From positions 5,043 through 69,042 of the forward strand of contig DATGGU010000009.1 of assembly GCA_035308365.1 (NCBI GenBank): DNA of 64,000 nt. The letters are read 5' to 3'. The notes below the pieces were generated by a model. It ran no database searches, was not told the origin of the DNA, and saw only the letters and a list, made by a program, of their open reading frames with translations. This DNA comes from PALSA-505 sp035308365 (lineage in GTDB: Bacteria; Actinomycetota; Actinomycetes; Streptosporangiales; Streptosporangiaceae). The position numbers and the translations under genes were made by a program. Each line of letters begins with the position of its first letter. Position 1 is the first letter of the stretch. This document shows positions 15,160 to 23,868 of the stretch, piece after piece.

Positions 15160-16707
15160 TCAGGGAGCGACGGTCATCAGCGAGTCGCGGACACCGGGCA
15201 GTGGCACGGTGGTGAGGGCACTGGCCACCGGCATGATGCCGGCCACGATGCGATCGGGCGCGGTGAGTACGCGCCCCGCGTACACCGGACCCGAGCCGGG
15301 CAGCGGCGTCAGCACGATGGCGAAGCCCGCACCGGAACTCACGCCCCGCGGCCTGGTCACGTAGACGACGACGGTGTGCTTGGCGGGGATCGCGACCACC
15401 TGCGGCGATCCGCCCTGGCCTGCGGCGGTCAGGGCGCTCGCCCCGCTGGCCAGCCGGACCCGCGCCGCGGCACCGGGGGCGGACAGCACCAGTGTGGCGG
15501 TGTCCCGGGTCTGGCCGACGTCGGCGACAACGCCCTGTTCATCGATGCTGGGTGCGGCGGGGGCGAACGCTCCCGGCGCGCCCGCTGGGCCGCCCGGAAC
15601 CATGATCATCGCGGTGACCGGCACGTTGGAGGTCAGCACCGCCGCGCCGGCGATACCGGACAGGGAGGGAAGCTGGATCCGGCTGGCCGAGCCGGCCGGG
15701 ATGTCGATGGAGCCCGCGCCGGTCGGCTGATAGGTGCCGCCCGGGCTGACCACGCTGAGCGTGACCGAGGCATCGCTGCCGCCCGGGTCGGCGACATACA
15801 GGTCCCGGCTGCCGCCGGACGTCGGCATGCCCGGTATGACCAGCCGCTGCGCCGGTGCGTGCGCGGGCGGCAGCCACCCGCCCGGCTGGCTGGCCGTGGA
15901 GCTTTCGCTCAGCGCGGCCACGACGCGGCCGACGGTGGTGCGGACGTGCAGGCCGATGGCCCGCGAGTTGTGCAGCAGCCCGGTCAGGGACTGGACGATC
16001 AGGCCGTGCGGCGGCACCGTGATCCCGGTGTCGGTGCCGCCCTGGAGCGGGCCGGTGTCGGTGAGGATGTCGACGTCCACGTCGCTGGCTTGATCGTCGA
16101 CGTTCATCAGGTACAGCTTGATCGAGCTGGCGGCCTGCTGACCTGGTGCGGCGAACCAGAAGTCGGTGCCGGGGCTGCCGCAGCCCGCGGTGACGACGCC
16201 GCCCGAGGTCTGCTCGGCCGCCAGGCCCTGTGCCATGGCACCGCTGGCCTGGACCATCACACCGCCCGGCTGGCCCACCGGGGTGTCACCGCTGGTACTG
16301 CTGGTCTTGGTCTTGGTTGATGTGGTCTTGCCGGTGCTGCCGCTGGCTGCGGCCGAGGTGGCCGGTGCGGCCGAGACGGCGGACAGCGAGAGCGTGCCCG
16401 GCTGTGACACGCTGACCAGCGGAGCCGTCGTCGCGCTGCCCGTCGCGGACAGCCTGCTGATCGTGGCCTGGCCCGGACCGGAGCGCGCGGCCGCGGCGAT
16501 CACCGCCACGCCCTGGCCGCGGCTGCCGGGCAGGCCCGGGGCGGGACAGCCTCGCAGGCCCGTGCTCACGCTGGCCGTCCGCAGTGCCGCCGGTGGCTGC
16601 GCCGCGGACACCGTGACGGGCTTGCTCAGCCAGGCCACTCCCCACAGCGCCGCGAGCGCGAGGGCGATCAGCCCGAAGATGGTGAACCTGTTCGCGGGAA
16701 TCTTCAC
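15160..16707 (-). CDS. DUF5719 family membrane-anchored protein
   Basis: This 515-residue protein has an N-terminal membrane anchor (FTIFGLIALALAALWGVAWL), a Ser/Thr/Ala-rich stretch to about residue 170, and an extracytoplasmic beta-rich region (SPGTDFWFAAPG, SSIKLYLMNVDDQASDVDVDI, RDLYVADPGGSDASVTLSVV) typical of DUF5719. Its function is not known. The start codon overlaps the glycosyltransferase stop (GTGA at 16704-16707), so the two are probably co-translated and may act together in cell-envelope glycosylation. Confidence 0.85.
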   Translation of the reverse strand: MKIPANRFTIFGLIALALAALWGVAWLSKPVTVSAAQPPAALRTASVSTGLRGCPAPGLPGSRGQGVAVIAAAARSGPGQATISRLSATGSATTAPLVSVSQPGTLSLSAVSAAPATSAAASGSTGKTTSTKTKTSSTSGDTPVGQPGGVMVQASGAMAQGLAAEQTSGGVVTAGCGSPGTDFWFAAPGQQAASSIKLYLMNVDDQASDVDVDILTDTGPLQGGTDTGITVPPHGLIVQSLTGLLHNSRAIGLHVRTTVGRVVAALSESSTASQPGGWLPPAHAPAQRLVIPGMPTSGGSRDLYVADPGGSDASVTLSVVSPGGTYQPTGAGSIDIPAGSASRIQLPSLSGIAGAAVLTSNVPVTAMIMVPGGPAGAPGAFAPAAPSIDEQGVVADVGQTRDTATLVLSAPGAAARVRLASGASALTAAGQGGSPQVVAIPAKHTVVVYVTRPRGVSSGAGFAIVLTPLPGSGPVYAGRVLTAPDRIVAGIMPVASALTTVPLPGVRDSLMTVAP

Positions 16708-19700
16708 CGGTCAGCCTCCCGGGCACCGCTGACCGGTCCACCGGATGACCAGCCCGCCTGCTCATCCCGCCCCCAGCCGGAGTCCTCATCCGGGGCCCAG
16801 CGAGCGTCCCCGGGCGGCCCATAGTCGTCACCCTCGTGCGGCAGCGCGTACTGGGCCACGGTGTCGCCGGAATCAGCCCGGTCCGGCGGCAGTTCATCCA
16901 GCCCCGGCCCGCTCCAGGGCGGATCGCCCGCGCCCGCCGGCCCGGCCCACGAACGATCACCCGGGCTCACCGGCCCGGCCCACGAACGATCGCCTGCGCC
17001 TGCCGACTCCGCCCAGGGCGAATCGGCCCGGGTCATCGGCTCGCCGGGCGACTTCCAGGCGGGCTGGCGCGGCAGGGCTTCGGTGGCCATCGTCCGGTTC
17101 GGCCCGGTGCTGTCAGCCCCACTGCGCCGGCGCCGGCCTTCGTACCAAGGGGAGTCGGCTGGGTCTACCCGCTCACCGGGTGGTTCCCAACCGGGCTCGC
17201 GTGGCAGAGCTTCGGCGGCCATCGTCCGGTTCGGCCCGGTGCTGTCGGTTCCGGTGCGCCGGCGCCGGCCTTGCGTACGGTCGCCATGCGTGCGGCCGAC
17301 CCGGGTTCCACGGCCCGCCCCGGCGGCGGGCTTGGCGTCCCGGCCGCGCACGCCGCGTCTGCCACCACCGCCGCTGCTTCTGGCGCCCGCACCGGCGCTT
17401 CTCGATCCGCCGCCACGGGCCGCGCCGACGGCATGGCTGCGGCGGGTGCCACCGGTCTGTTCGGCTGCCGCGGCGGGTTCCTTCGTCCCAGGCAGGGCGA
17501 GGGCAGCGACGACGAGCAGGGCAGCCAGCTCCAGGGCGAGCACGATCGTCCGCCCGGTCTCGTCCCTGGTGATGCTCAGCAGGCCGCCGCCGGACGGGAG
17601 CCGGAATCCCTGCGCCCAGCCGTCCACCGGGCTGGGCAGCGGGCTGAGCGGGTGACCGTTGAGCGTGGCATGCCAGTTCCCGCTGGCGGGCTCGGCGAGC
17701 ACGACCGTCCCGCCGGCCGTGGGGGCCGCCGCGTTCGTCATGTTCACCGCGCCCGACGGCAAGGCCACCCGGCCGCCGCCAGGCTCGGTCACCCGGACGC
17801 GAGCCACGGTCTCGGCAACCTTCCACAGCTCGAAGGTGCTGGTCTGGCTGACCGGCCGAAGCCCCACCACCGCGTCGATCTGGCGCGCAAGCACCTGGTT
17901 GATGGGGGCCGGCAGCAGGACGTATCCGATGTCGAAACTGGCCAGCGAACCACCGAGGTCACCGGTGCTGGTCCCGCCTGGTGCGGTCAGTGCGGCGACG
18001 AGGTGGCTGAGCGCAACGCTGGCGCTGGCCGGCTCGGTCAGCTCCCCGGCCCCGAGCGGCGGGTCGCTGCCGCGCAGGACGGTGTACTCGACCGAGCTGC
18101 CGTCCGGCCGGAGCACCAGCGTCCGCAGCTGTGCCCCACCGGCCGACGAGATCGATACGAACTCGGGCAGCACGGGTGATGCGATACGGGTGAGCGGGCC
18201 GGACGCGCCGTGCGCTATCCAGAACACGGCGGCCAGCACAGGCGGGGCCGCGGCGATGACCGCCACAGCCAGCGCTCCCAGCCTGCGCAGCCCGTCCGCG
18301 GTGAACTGCCGGTAGAGGTCGCCTCCCACGGCCGCCACGGCCAGCAGCAGGCCGGTTGCGGCGAAGATGAGTGCCACCCCGGGCCAGGCCGGCACGGCCG
18401 GGCCGCCGTCCGGCGGTCTGACCACGAACCTGCTGACCGCGATCGCGGTCAGCAGGCCGGCCAGGGCCACCCCCCAGGCCGCGGCGACGTCGAAGCCGCG
18501 CCGCCGCATCAGCAGCGCGGCGAGCGCGGCGAGGACCAGCCCGCCGGCTACCCAGACCGGCGGCGTCCCCGGCCCGCCCGGATTGAGCAGCAGCAGCGAA
18601 CTCGCCGGAAGGTTCCGGTCGGCCAGCCCCGGTCGCTGCAACCCCGCTTCGAGCAGCAGCACGGCCGGGTGCCCGGCGACATCGAGCGTCCACGGCGCCA
18701 GCAGAACGGGCGGGACGAGCGCGACGATGGCCAGGTTGATGGCCGTCGCCCGGCTCGTCCGGGCGAAGGCGAGCCCGGCGAACGCGGCCACCACCACCGC
18801 GATCACCCACACCAGCGGCACGAACGCCGCGGCCATCGCGATCAGCAGGCCGGTCGCCCAGGCAGCCCGCCGGGCCTGGCGCCGCCGCCGGGTGAGCATC
18901 CTGCTCGCGGTCGACGCGATCACCGGCATCAGGATGAACACAGCCGCGGTGCCGAGACGGCCCGCCGCGATCGCACCGGTGGCGACCGGTAGCAGCGCAT
19001 AGGACGCGGCCAGCCACACCCGCACCAGGCGGTACTGGCTGACCTGCCGGGAGGTGAGGTAGGCCGCGAGCCCGGACAGCGGAACGCAGCCGAGCAGGAT
19101 CACCTCCACCGCCAGCCACGGCTTCCCGGCCAGGATCGTGGACAGCGCGGCGATGACCGCGATGTATGGCGGCGTGCTGGACGCGGAGCCGATGCCGACG
19201 GCATGGAACCCGGTCAGGTACTCACCCCACAGAGCGGACGCGCCGCCCCAGGATGGCAGCAGGGCACCACCGCCCAGCGGGCCGGATCCCAGTAGCGACC
19301 GCTCGGCGATCAGGCTGATCAGCAGGAGCGCGGTGAACAGCAGGACGCCGGGGTTGGTGAGCACCCGCTGGACGACCCCGGAGTCGGTGAGCAGTGACTC
19401 GTCGTCGGACGGATCGTCGGACGCGTGGTGCGAGCCGGTCGCCTCGGCGCGGGAGGAGGGGTAGAGCGTGGATGCCGCGAACTCGGCCAGCTTGCGCAGC
19501 GACCGGCCGCGCGGCACCTGGGACCGCAGCGCACCATAAGCCCGGCGGCTTCCCAGACGGCGGCGCTGGCGCCGTGCGGCGAAAAGGCGCCCCGGATGGG
19601 CGAGCAGGTAGCCGAACGCGGCAGCCTCATCCCTGGCCGCCTCCGGGCGCTTGCCCAGCAGGAAGAACAGGATCCGGGCGGCAGACAGGGCAGCGTTCCC

Positions 19701-20519
19701 GGCCGCCGCGGTCAGCATCGCGGACAGCGGCAGGTTCGCCAGGAGCACGATCAGGGCATTGCGGCGGTCGACGCTCTTGGGATGCTCGACCGCGGAGATC
19801 TGCCGCCGCCCCCGGGCGGAGGCTTCCAGGTGGAAGACGATCGCCCCGGTGATGACCTGGACCCGGTATCCGGCGGCGTGCGCCCGCCAGCAGAAGTCGA
19901 CGTCCTCCCGGAACAGGCGCAAACTGGGGTCGAATCCGCCGAGCGCGTCCCAGACATCGCGGCGGGCCAGCATGCCCACGCTGCTCACGGCGAGCACGTC
20001 CCGGTCGCCGTCGTGCTGCCCCTGGTCGATCTCGCGCGGCTCGGTGCCGCTGACCCGGCGCCCCGCCGTGTCGATGGCCAGCCCCGCTTCGAGGATCACC
20101 TGCCGGTCGGACCAGTCCAGCACCTTGGGGCCGAAGACCGCCGCACCGGGCGTCTGAGTGGCACCACGCAGAAGCTGTTCGAGACAATCCGGCTCCGGCT
20201 CACAATCGTCGTGCACCAGCCAGATCCACTCGACCGGCTGGCCACCCGCGTCCGCCCAGTCATCGGCGGTGGCGGCGGGAAGGGTCGCGGCCCGGTGCTT
20301 GAGCGCCCGGGCGACCGCGGCGCCATACCCGGTGTCCCTGTCCATGCCGAACACGACCTCTGGACCGAGCAGGTCGGCCAGCAGGGTCCCGCTCCGGTCC
20401 CGGCTGCCGGTATCCACGGCGACGATGCGCTGGACCGGCCGGGTCTGCCCGAGGACGGCGTCGGTGACACGAGGCAGCCACTCGGCACCGTCATGAGCGA
20501 CGATGACCGCCGTGACCAC
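16704..20519 (-). CDS. Giant membrane glycosyltransferase (GT2 domain plus multi-TM)
   Basis: About 1271 residues. The first ~270 form a GT2 domain: AVIVAHDGAEWLP, DTGSRDRSGTLL, the DxD-like LVHDDCEPEPD, and LFREDVDFCWRAH. A long region with roughly ten to twelve TM helices follows, plus an extracytoplasmic part, a last TM and a ~240-residue cytoplasmic tail. The tail is rich in Arg, Gly and Pro and contains two near-identical blocks (STGPNRTMAxEALPRxP). The GTG at 20519 aligns with the GT2 start and sits 7 bases after a TATCCT -10; longer frames run through C-rich intergenic DNA. Donor and acceptor are unknown. Confidence 0.88.
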   Translation of the reverse strand: MVTAVIVAHDGAEWLPRVTDAVLGQTRPVQRIVAVDTGSRDRSGTLLADLLGPEVVFGMDRDTGYGAAVARALKHRAATLPAATADDWADAGGQPVEWIWLVHDDCEPEPDCLEQLLRGATQTPGAAVFGPKVLDWSDRQVILEAGLAIDTAGRRVSGTEPREIDQGQHDGDRDVLAVSSVGMLARRDVWDALGGFDPSLRLFREDVDFCWRAHAAGYRVQVITGAIVFHLEASARGRRQISAVEHPKSVDRRNALIVLLANLPLSAMLTAAAGNAALSAARILFFLLGKRPEAARDEAAAFGYLLAHPGRLFAARRQRRRLGSRRAYGALRSQVPRGRSLRKLAEFAASTLYPSSRAEATGSHHASDDPSDDESLLTDSGVVQRVLTNPGVLLFTALLLISLIAERSLLGSGPLGGGALLPSWGGASALWGEYLTGFHAVGIGSASSTPPYIAVIAALSTILAGKPWLAVEVILLGCVPLSGLAAYLTSRQVSQYRLVRVWLAASYALLPVATGAIAAGRLGTAAVFILMPVIASTASRMLTRRRRQARRAAWATGLLIAMAAAFVPLVWVIAVVVAAFAGLAFARTSRATAINLAIVALVPPVLLAPWTLDVAGHPAVLLLEAGLQRPGLADRNLPASSLLLLNPGGPGTPPVWVAGGLVLAALAALLMRRRGFDVAAAWGVALAGLLTAIAVSRFVVRPPDGGPAVPAWPGVALIFAATGLLLAVAAVGGDLYRQFTADGLRRLGALAVAVIAAAPPVLAAVFWIAHGASGPLTRIASPVLPEFVSISSAGGAQLRTLVLRPDGSSVEYTVLRGSDPPLGAGELTEPASASVALSHLVAALTAPGGTSTGDLGGSLASFDIGYVLLPAPINQVLARQIDAVVGLRPVSQTSTFELWKVAETVARVRVTEPGGGRVALPSGAVNMTNAAAPTAGGTVVLAEPASGNWHATLNGHPLSPLPSPVDGWAQGFRLPSGGGLLSITRDETGRTIVLALELAALLVVAALALPGTKEPAAAAEQTGGTRRSHAVGAARGGGSRSAGAGARSSGGGGRRGVRGRDAKPAAGAGRGTRVGRTHGDRTQGRRRRTGTDSTGPNRTMAAEALPREPGWEPPGERVDPADSPWYEGRRRRSGADSTGPNRTMATEALPRQPAWKSPGEPMTRADSPWAESAGAGDRSWAGPVSPGDRSWAGPAGAGDPPWSGPGLDELPPDRADSGDTVAQYALPHEGDDYGPPGDARWAPDEDSGWGRDEQAGWSSGGPVSGAREADR
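17071..17248 (-). repeat. Tandem repeat inside the glycosyltransferase tail
   Basis: Two copies of a ~45-bp block, starting near 17071 and 17203 (period 132 bp = 44 codons), are almost identical, including CCATCGTCCGGTTCGGCCCG. The repeat is in frame and encodes the STGPNRTMA blocks. Further short DRSWAGP-type repeats lie at 16935-16995. The tail is therefore growing or shrinking by in-frame slippage. Confidence 0.7.
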
Positions 20520-20531
20520 GTGCTGAGGATA
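20520..20531 (-). promoter_or_regulatory. Leaderless promoter of the glycosyltransferase gene
   Basis: TATCCT (minus strand, 20531-20526) followed by six bases places +1 on the G of the GTG start (20519). No Shine-Dalgarno is present. No clear -35 is seen at 16-18 bases. Confidence 0.4.
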
Positions 20532-20649
20532 AGAATCGTTCGGCGACAAGGGTCCGCTTATTTGGTGGGAATCTGCCCGTGCCGACCGGATCCCCAGGTT
20601 GTGCTCCGGCCCCGGCTTGTCGGGCTTTACGCGTGAACAATACGCGAAC

Positions 20650-20725
20650 CACCCCCACCCCGTCTGGAAAGTCCACCAGCACACCCACCCCACGCACCCC
20701 CAGCCACCCACCCCCGCCGGCCAAA
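20650..20725 (-). other. G-run cluster (possible G-quadruplex) on the minus strand
   Basis: Read on the minus strand this segment has at least six runs of three to five G separated by 1-6 bases (GGGGGTGGGTGGCTGGGGG and similar). This meets the usual quadruplex pattern. It lies about 130-200 bases upstream of the glycosyltransferase start. If transcripts from whiB read through, it would be in the RNA; otherwise it is a DNA structure upstream of the promoter. Confidence 0.5.
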
Positions 20726-20901
20726 GCCCGGCATCGGGGGGTTCCGGGGGCCATCCCCGCAAATCGCAACCTCAGCCCCCGGTCGTGGGGTCCGGGGACC
20801 GTCCCGCAAGTGGCAATCCCAGCCGGGCCGGATCCTGCTGACCAATCAGGGCAGCCGCACGGGCCGCACGGTTTGTGACGGCGCAGCCATCACACCGGGG
20901 G

Positions 20902-20985
20902 GTCCGGGGGGTCGTCCCCCCGGGTAGATACTGCGGGCCCCGGCGAAGCTGGCCGAAGGCCAGCGAGCAGGGTTGGCCGCCTCGG
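20902..20985 (-). repeat. GC-rich stem-loop repeat R3
   Basis: This third copy of the R1/R2 family has the core GTCCGGGGGGTCGTCCCCCC, then GGGCCCCGGCGAAGC and CCGCCTCGG. It ends 13 bases from the whiB stop codon (20999-21001), so it takes the same position relative to whiB as R2 takes to the DUF3499 gene. Confidence 0.75.
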
Positions 20986-20998
20986 CCCGTCTATCTAC

Positions 20999-21283
20999 CT
21001 ACCCGGCAGCACTTCTCTTCAGCCGACGGCGCTCTCGCTCGGAGAGGCCGCCCCAGATACCGAACCGCTCGTCGTGCTCGAGCGCATATCCCAGGCACTC
21101 GGCACGGACCTCACAACTCCCGCAGACTCGCTTGGCCTCACGGGTCGAGCCGCCCTTCTCAGGGAAGAACGCCTCAGGATCTGTCTGCGCGCACAGCGCG
21201 CGCTCCTGCCAGCCGAGTTCCTCGCCCTCATCCTCGAAGAAACCGAAGATGCCTGGCGCTGACGTGGCGATTGTTTCAGTCAC
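20999..21283 (-). CDS. whiB: WhiB-family regulator (WhiB2/WhiB developmental type)
   Basis: This 94-residue iron-sulfur transcription factor has cluster ligands Cys31, Cys54, Cys57 and Cys63 (C-x22-C-x2-C-x5-C), the turn GIWGG (75-79) and a basic C-terminal helix (ERERRRLKR). This is the WhiB2/WhmD/WhiB subgroup tied to septation and sporulation. The GTG start has AGGAGGT with 6-7-base spacing. Position upstream of the glycosyltransferase and close to fbiA matches the mycobacterial whiB2-fbiA-fbiB locus. Confidence 0.93.
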   Translation of the reverse strand: MTETIATSAPGIFGFFEDEGEELGWQERALCAQTDPEAFFPEKGGSTREAKRVCGSCEVRAECLGYALEHDERFGIWGGLSERERRRLKRSAAG

Positions 21284-21358
21284 GGCGCACCTCCTACCCC
21301 CCTCCCGGAGCCTCCGTGGTCACGTAACCTCCCCGGGCACACGAACTACATTAGTGAA

Positions 21359-21388
21359 ATTACACCCGCGTGTCTTGCGCCCCGTCAA
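21359..21388 (-). promoter_or_regulatory. Promoter of whiB
   Basis: On the minus strand TTGACG (21388-21383), an 18-base spacer and TGTAAT (21364-21359) form a good housekeeping-type promoter. Transcription would start near 21352, giving a leader of about 70 bases before the GTG. Confidence 0.55.
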
Positions 21389-21420
21389 GCTGGTTAGGTG
21401 ATAATGACAGCGCGTTGCCT

Positions 21421-21456
21421 CGGGATGACTGAAAAGTCCGTGTGCCAGTCATCCCG
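21421..21456 (-). terminator. Stem-loop downstream of the GYQ-tail membrane protein
   Basis: A perfect 10-bp inverted repeat, CGGGATGACT (21421-21430) and AGTCATCCCG (21447-21456), encloses a 16-base loop. It lies about 85 bases past the stop of the upstream minus-strand gene and before the whiB promoter. It probably terminates that transcript, although no U tract follows. Confidence 0.5.
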
Positions 21457-21541
21457 CGACTGAACCGTGACGCCGCTACGGCCAGCCCCGATCGCCCGAG
21501 CCCGCAGTACCTGCGCGGGGCCCGGAACCGGGGGGTGTGGG

Positions 21542-22804
21542 CTAGGCGGAATCCTTGTCGTCGCCGTTGCCCCGGCGGCCGGATGTGCCGGGCTGCTGGC
21601 TGGACGAGGATGACTGCTCATCCGTCGAGGTGGCCGGTGTCCCGCCCTGCGGGCCGTAACCTTGCTGGCGGCCGGGCTGGGCGTAGCTGGGCTGAGCGTA
21701 CTGCTGCGCATAACCCTGCTGCTGGCCGTAACTGGGCTGAGCGTACTGCTGCGCGTAGCCTTCTTGCTGAGCGTAGCCTTGCTGAGCGTAGCCCTGCTGG
21801 CCAGCCTGAGTGTGCTGCCCCTGTCCCTGACCAGATTGCCCCTGACCAGGCTGCCCCTGACCAGGCTGCGCCTGTGCCTGACCAGGCTGCGCCTGTGCCT
21901 GACCAGGCTGGGCGTGCCCCTGGCCCTGACCGGGCTGGGCGTAGCCCTGCTGGGCTTGACCCTGCTGGGCCTGCTGAGCGTGGCCTTGCTGTGTGTAGGA
22001 CTGCTGGCCGTGCTGGCCGTAGCCGGGCTGGGCCTGCTGCTGCGGGGTCTGCGGCGAACGGCCGGCCTGCTGACCGTAACCCGGCTGACCGTACCCCTGC
22101 TGACCGTACCCTTGCTGACCGTATCCCTGCTGTGCGTAGCCTTGCTGCGCCCAGCCCTGCTGTGGGTACCCCTGCTGCCCGGCCTGCTGCTGGCCCGGTT
22201 GCTGGCCATACCCGGCCTGAGCGGCCGCCTGCTGGCCCTGGGCCGGCCGCGCCTGCTGCTGCCCATAGGCGGCCTGACCGTAGCCACCCTGGCCCGGCAG
22301 TTGCTGGGTGACGGCCGCCGGCGCGCTGGCCACCGTGGCGGCCCCGTGGAGTTCGGAGGATCGCATGACGGACAGGGTGAAGAACAGGCCGCCGGCCGCG
22401 ACCGCCAGCGCGCCGGCGTTGAGCAGGAAGTCCTGGATCTTGCCGGTCGTGGTGAGCTGGGAGCCGAACGCACCGAGCCAGGTGACAACACCGAGGACGG
22501 CCGCCACCGCCTGCAGGCCCACCGCGGCCTGCGTGATCTCCTTCGCCTTGGCTACCTTCTCGCCGGTGAGCGTCGCGATGGCCACGGCCGCCACGGGCAG
22601 CGCGGTGATGTACACGGCGCCGAAGTAGCTGAAGGCCTCGAGCGCGCGGTCGCCGAAGGGCAGCCCGCCGCCCCCGGCCAGATCGATGAACTGGCTCTGC
22701 GCGCTGAGCAGAGTCCATATCCCGATGATCACGCTGAGTGCCATGCCGGCCAGCAGCAGCCACGCGACAGGCTCGCGAACTCGCTGTGCTTCGTTGCGTA
22801 TCAC
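21542..22804 (-). CDS. Four-TM membrane protein with Gly/Tyr/Gln-rich disordered tail
   Basis: I do not recognise a named family. Of 420 residues the first ~165 hold four predicted TM helices (VAWLLLAGMALSVIIGIWTLL, AVYITALPVAAVAIATL, GLQAVAAVLGVVTWLGAFG, NAGALAVAAGGLFFTLSV). The rest is low complexity: many YGQQG/YAQQG/QPGQ units, then an acidic/Ser end. The composition resembles prion-like, condensate-forming tails. The GTG at 22804 has AGGGAG 6 bases upstream; the longer frame lacks an RBS. It lies between whiB and fbiA and is divergent from fbiA. Confidence 0.75.
   Translation of the reverse strand: MIRNEAQRVREPVAWLLLAGMALSVIIGIWTLLSAQSQFIDLAGGGGLPFGDRALEAFSYFGAVYITALPVAAVAIATLTGEKVAKAKEITQAAVGLQAVAAVLGVVTWLGAFGSQLTTTGKIQDFLLNAGALAVAAGGLFFTLSVMRSSELHGAATVASAPAAVTQQLPGQGGYGQAAYGQQQARPAQGQQAAAQAGYGQQPGQQQAGQQGYPQQGWAQQGYAQQGYGQQGYGQQGYGQPGYGQQAGRSPQTPQQQAQPGYGQHGQQSYTQQGHAQQAQQGQAQQGYAQPGQGQGHAQPGQAQAQPGQAQAQPGQGQPGQGQSGQGQGQHTQAGQQGYAQQGYAQQEGYAQQYAQPSYGQQQGYAQQYAQPSYAQPGRQQGYGPQGGTPATSTDEQSSSSSQQPGTSGRRGNGDDKDSA
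21660..22300 (-). repeat. Degenerate short tandem repeats coding the GYQ tail
   Basis: Units of about 12-18 bp, such as CTGACCGTACCCCTG and CTGACCAGGCTGC on the plus strand, repeat tens of times with codon-level variation. All spacings are multiples of three, so the reading frame is kept and the tail length is probably variable between strains. Confidence 0.75.
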
Positions 22805-22917
22805 TTGGAACTCCCTGAGGTCTTGGGTGATGGCTGGCAGCCCTGGATAGCCTGCCTGCCATGTCGCCGCGGCACGCGGAGTCACGACCGGTGGCGGAAC
22901 CTGCGAGACTGTCCGCC

Positions 22918-23868
22918 ATGCGCATCACCGTACTCGCCGGCGGTGTCGGGGCTGCCCGGTTTCTGCGCGGTTTGAAGGCCGCTGCCCGGGACGCCGAGAT
23001 CACCGTCATCGGCAACACCGGGGACGATATCACCCTGTCCGGGTTGCGGGTGTGCCCTGACTTGGACACCGTCATGTACACGCTCGGCGGCGGGATCAAC
23101 GAGGAACAGGGCTGGGGCCGGGCCGCCGAATCGTTCACCGTGCAGCGGGAACTGGCTGCCTACGGCGCGGTTCCCGGCTGGTTCGCCCTTGGTGACCGCG
23201 ATATCGCCACCCACATCGTGCGGGCCAGGATGCTGGCCGCGGGCAGCCCGCTGTCGGCGGTCACCGAAGAACTGTGCCGGCGCTGGCAGCCGGGCGTCCG
23301 GCTGCTGCCCATGTCCGATGAACCGGTGGAGACACACGTCGTCATCGAGGAGGACGGCAGCCGCCGCAGCATCCACTTCCAGGAGTGGTGGGTCAGGCTG
23401 CACGCCAAGGTCCCCGCCCTGGAGATCACGCCGGCCGGGGTGGAACGGGCCAGGCCAGCGCCTGGGGTGATCGAGGCCATCTCGGCGGCGGACGTCGTGC
23501 TGTTCCCGCCGTCGAACCCGGTGGTGAGCATCGGCCCCATTCTGGCCGTGCCGGGGATCCGCGCGGCGGTCAGTGCCAAGACCGTCGTCGGGGTCTCCCC
23601 CATCATCGGCGGCGCGCCGGTCCGTGGCATGGCGGACGCCTGCCTGACCGCGATCGGCGTGCAGACCAGCGCGGCCGCGGTGGCCGCACACTTCGGGGCC
23701 GGCCTGCTCGGCGGCTGGCTGGTGGACGAGCAGGACAAGGCCGCTGCCGACGACCCCGCGCTCACCGGCATCGCGGTCCGCGCGCTCCCGCTGTACATGC
23801 GGGATCTGGCCAGCACGACCGAGATCGCCGCGGCCGCGCTCGGCCTGGCGGCGGAGATCCGCGCATGA
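22918..23868 (+). CDS. fbiA: 2-phospho-L-lactate transferase (CofD/FbiA), coenzyme F420 synthesis
   Basis: FbiA joins the activated phospho-lactate/phosphoenolpyruvate moiety from its guanylyl form to Fo, giving (dehydro-)F420-0. It has the N-terminal CofD signature ITVLAGGVGAARFLRGL, NTGDDITLSGLRVCPDLDTVMYTLGG, and FPPSNPVVSIGPILAVPGIR. The 316 residues from the ATG at 22918 match the family; the upstream ATG at 22861 adds an unrelated stretch. The gene lacks a Shine-Dalgarno and may be leaderless. Its stop overlaps the fbiB start (ATGA). The downstream fbiB, the opposing fbiC and an LLM oxidoreductase at 62 kb show an F420 economy. Confidence 0.95.
   Translation: MRITVLAGGVGAARFLRGLKAAARDAEITVIGNTGDDITLSGLRVCPDLDTVMYTLGGGINEEQGWGRAAESFTVQRELAAYGAVPGWFALGDRDIATHIVRARMLAAGSPLSAVTEELCRRWQPGVRLLPMSDEPVETHVVIEEDGSRRSIHFQEWWVRLHAKVPALEITPAGVERARPAPGVIEAISAADVVLFPPSNPVVSIGPILAVPGIRAAVSAKTVVGVSPIIGGAPVRGMADACLTAIGVQTSAAAVAAHFGAGLLGGWLVDEQDKAAADDPALTGIAVRALPLYMRDLASTTEIAAAALGLAAEIRA

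Larger units (their letters stand above)
20520..20998. other. Intergenic region between whiB and the glycosyltransferase
   Basis: These 479 bases hold no supportable gene. They contain the glycosyltransferase promoter, a C-rich tract (20650-20725), two degenerate stem-loops resembling the core of R1-R3 (near 20735-20765 and 20785-20825), and repeat R3 next to the whiB stop. Confidence 0.6.
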
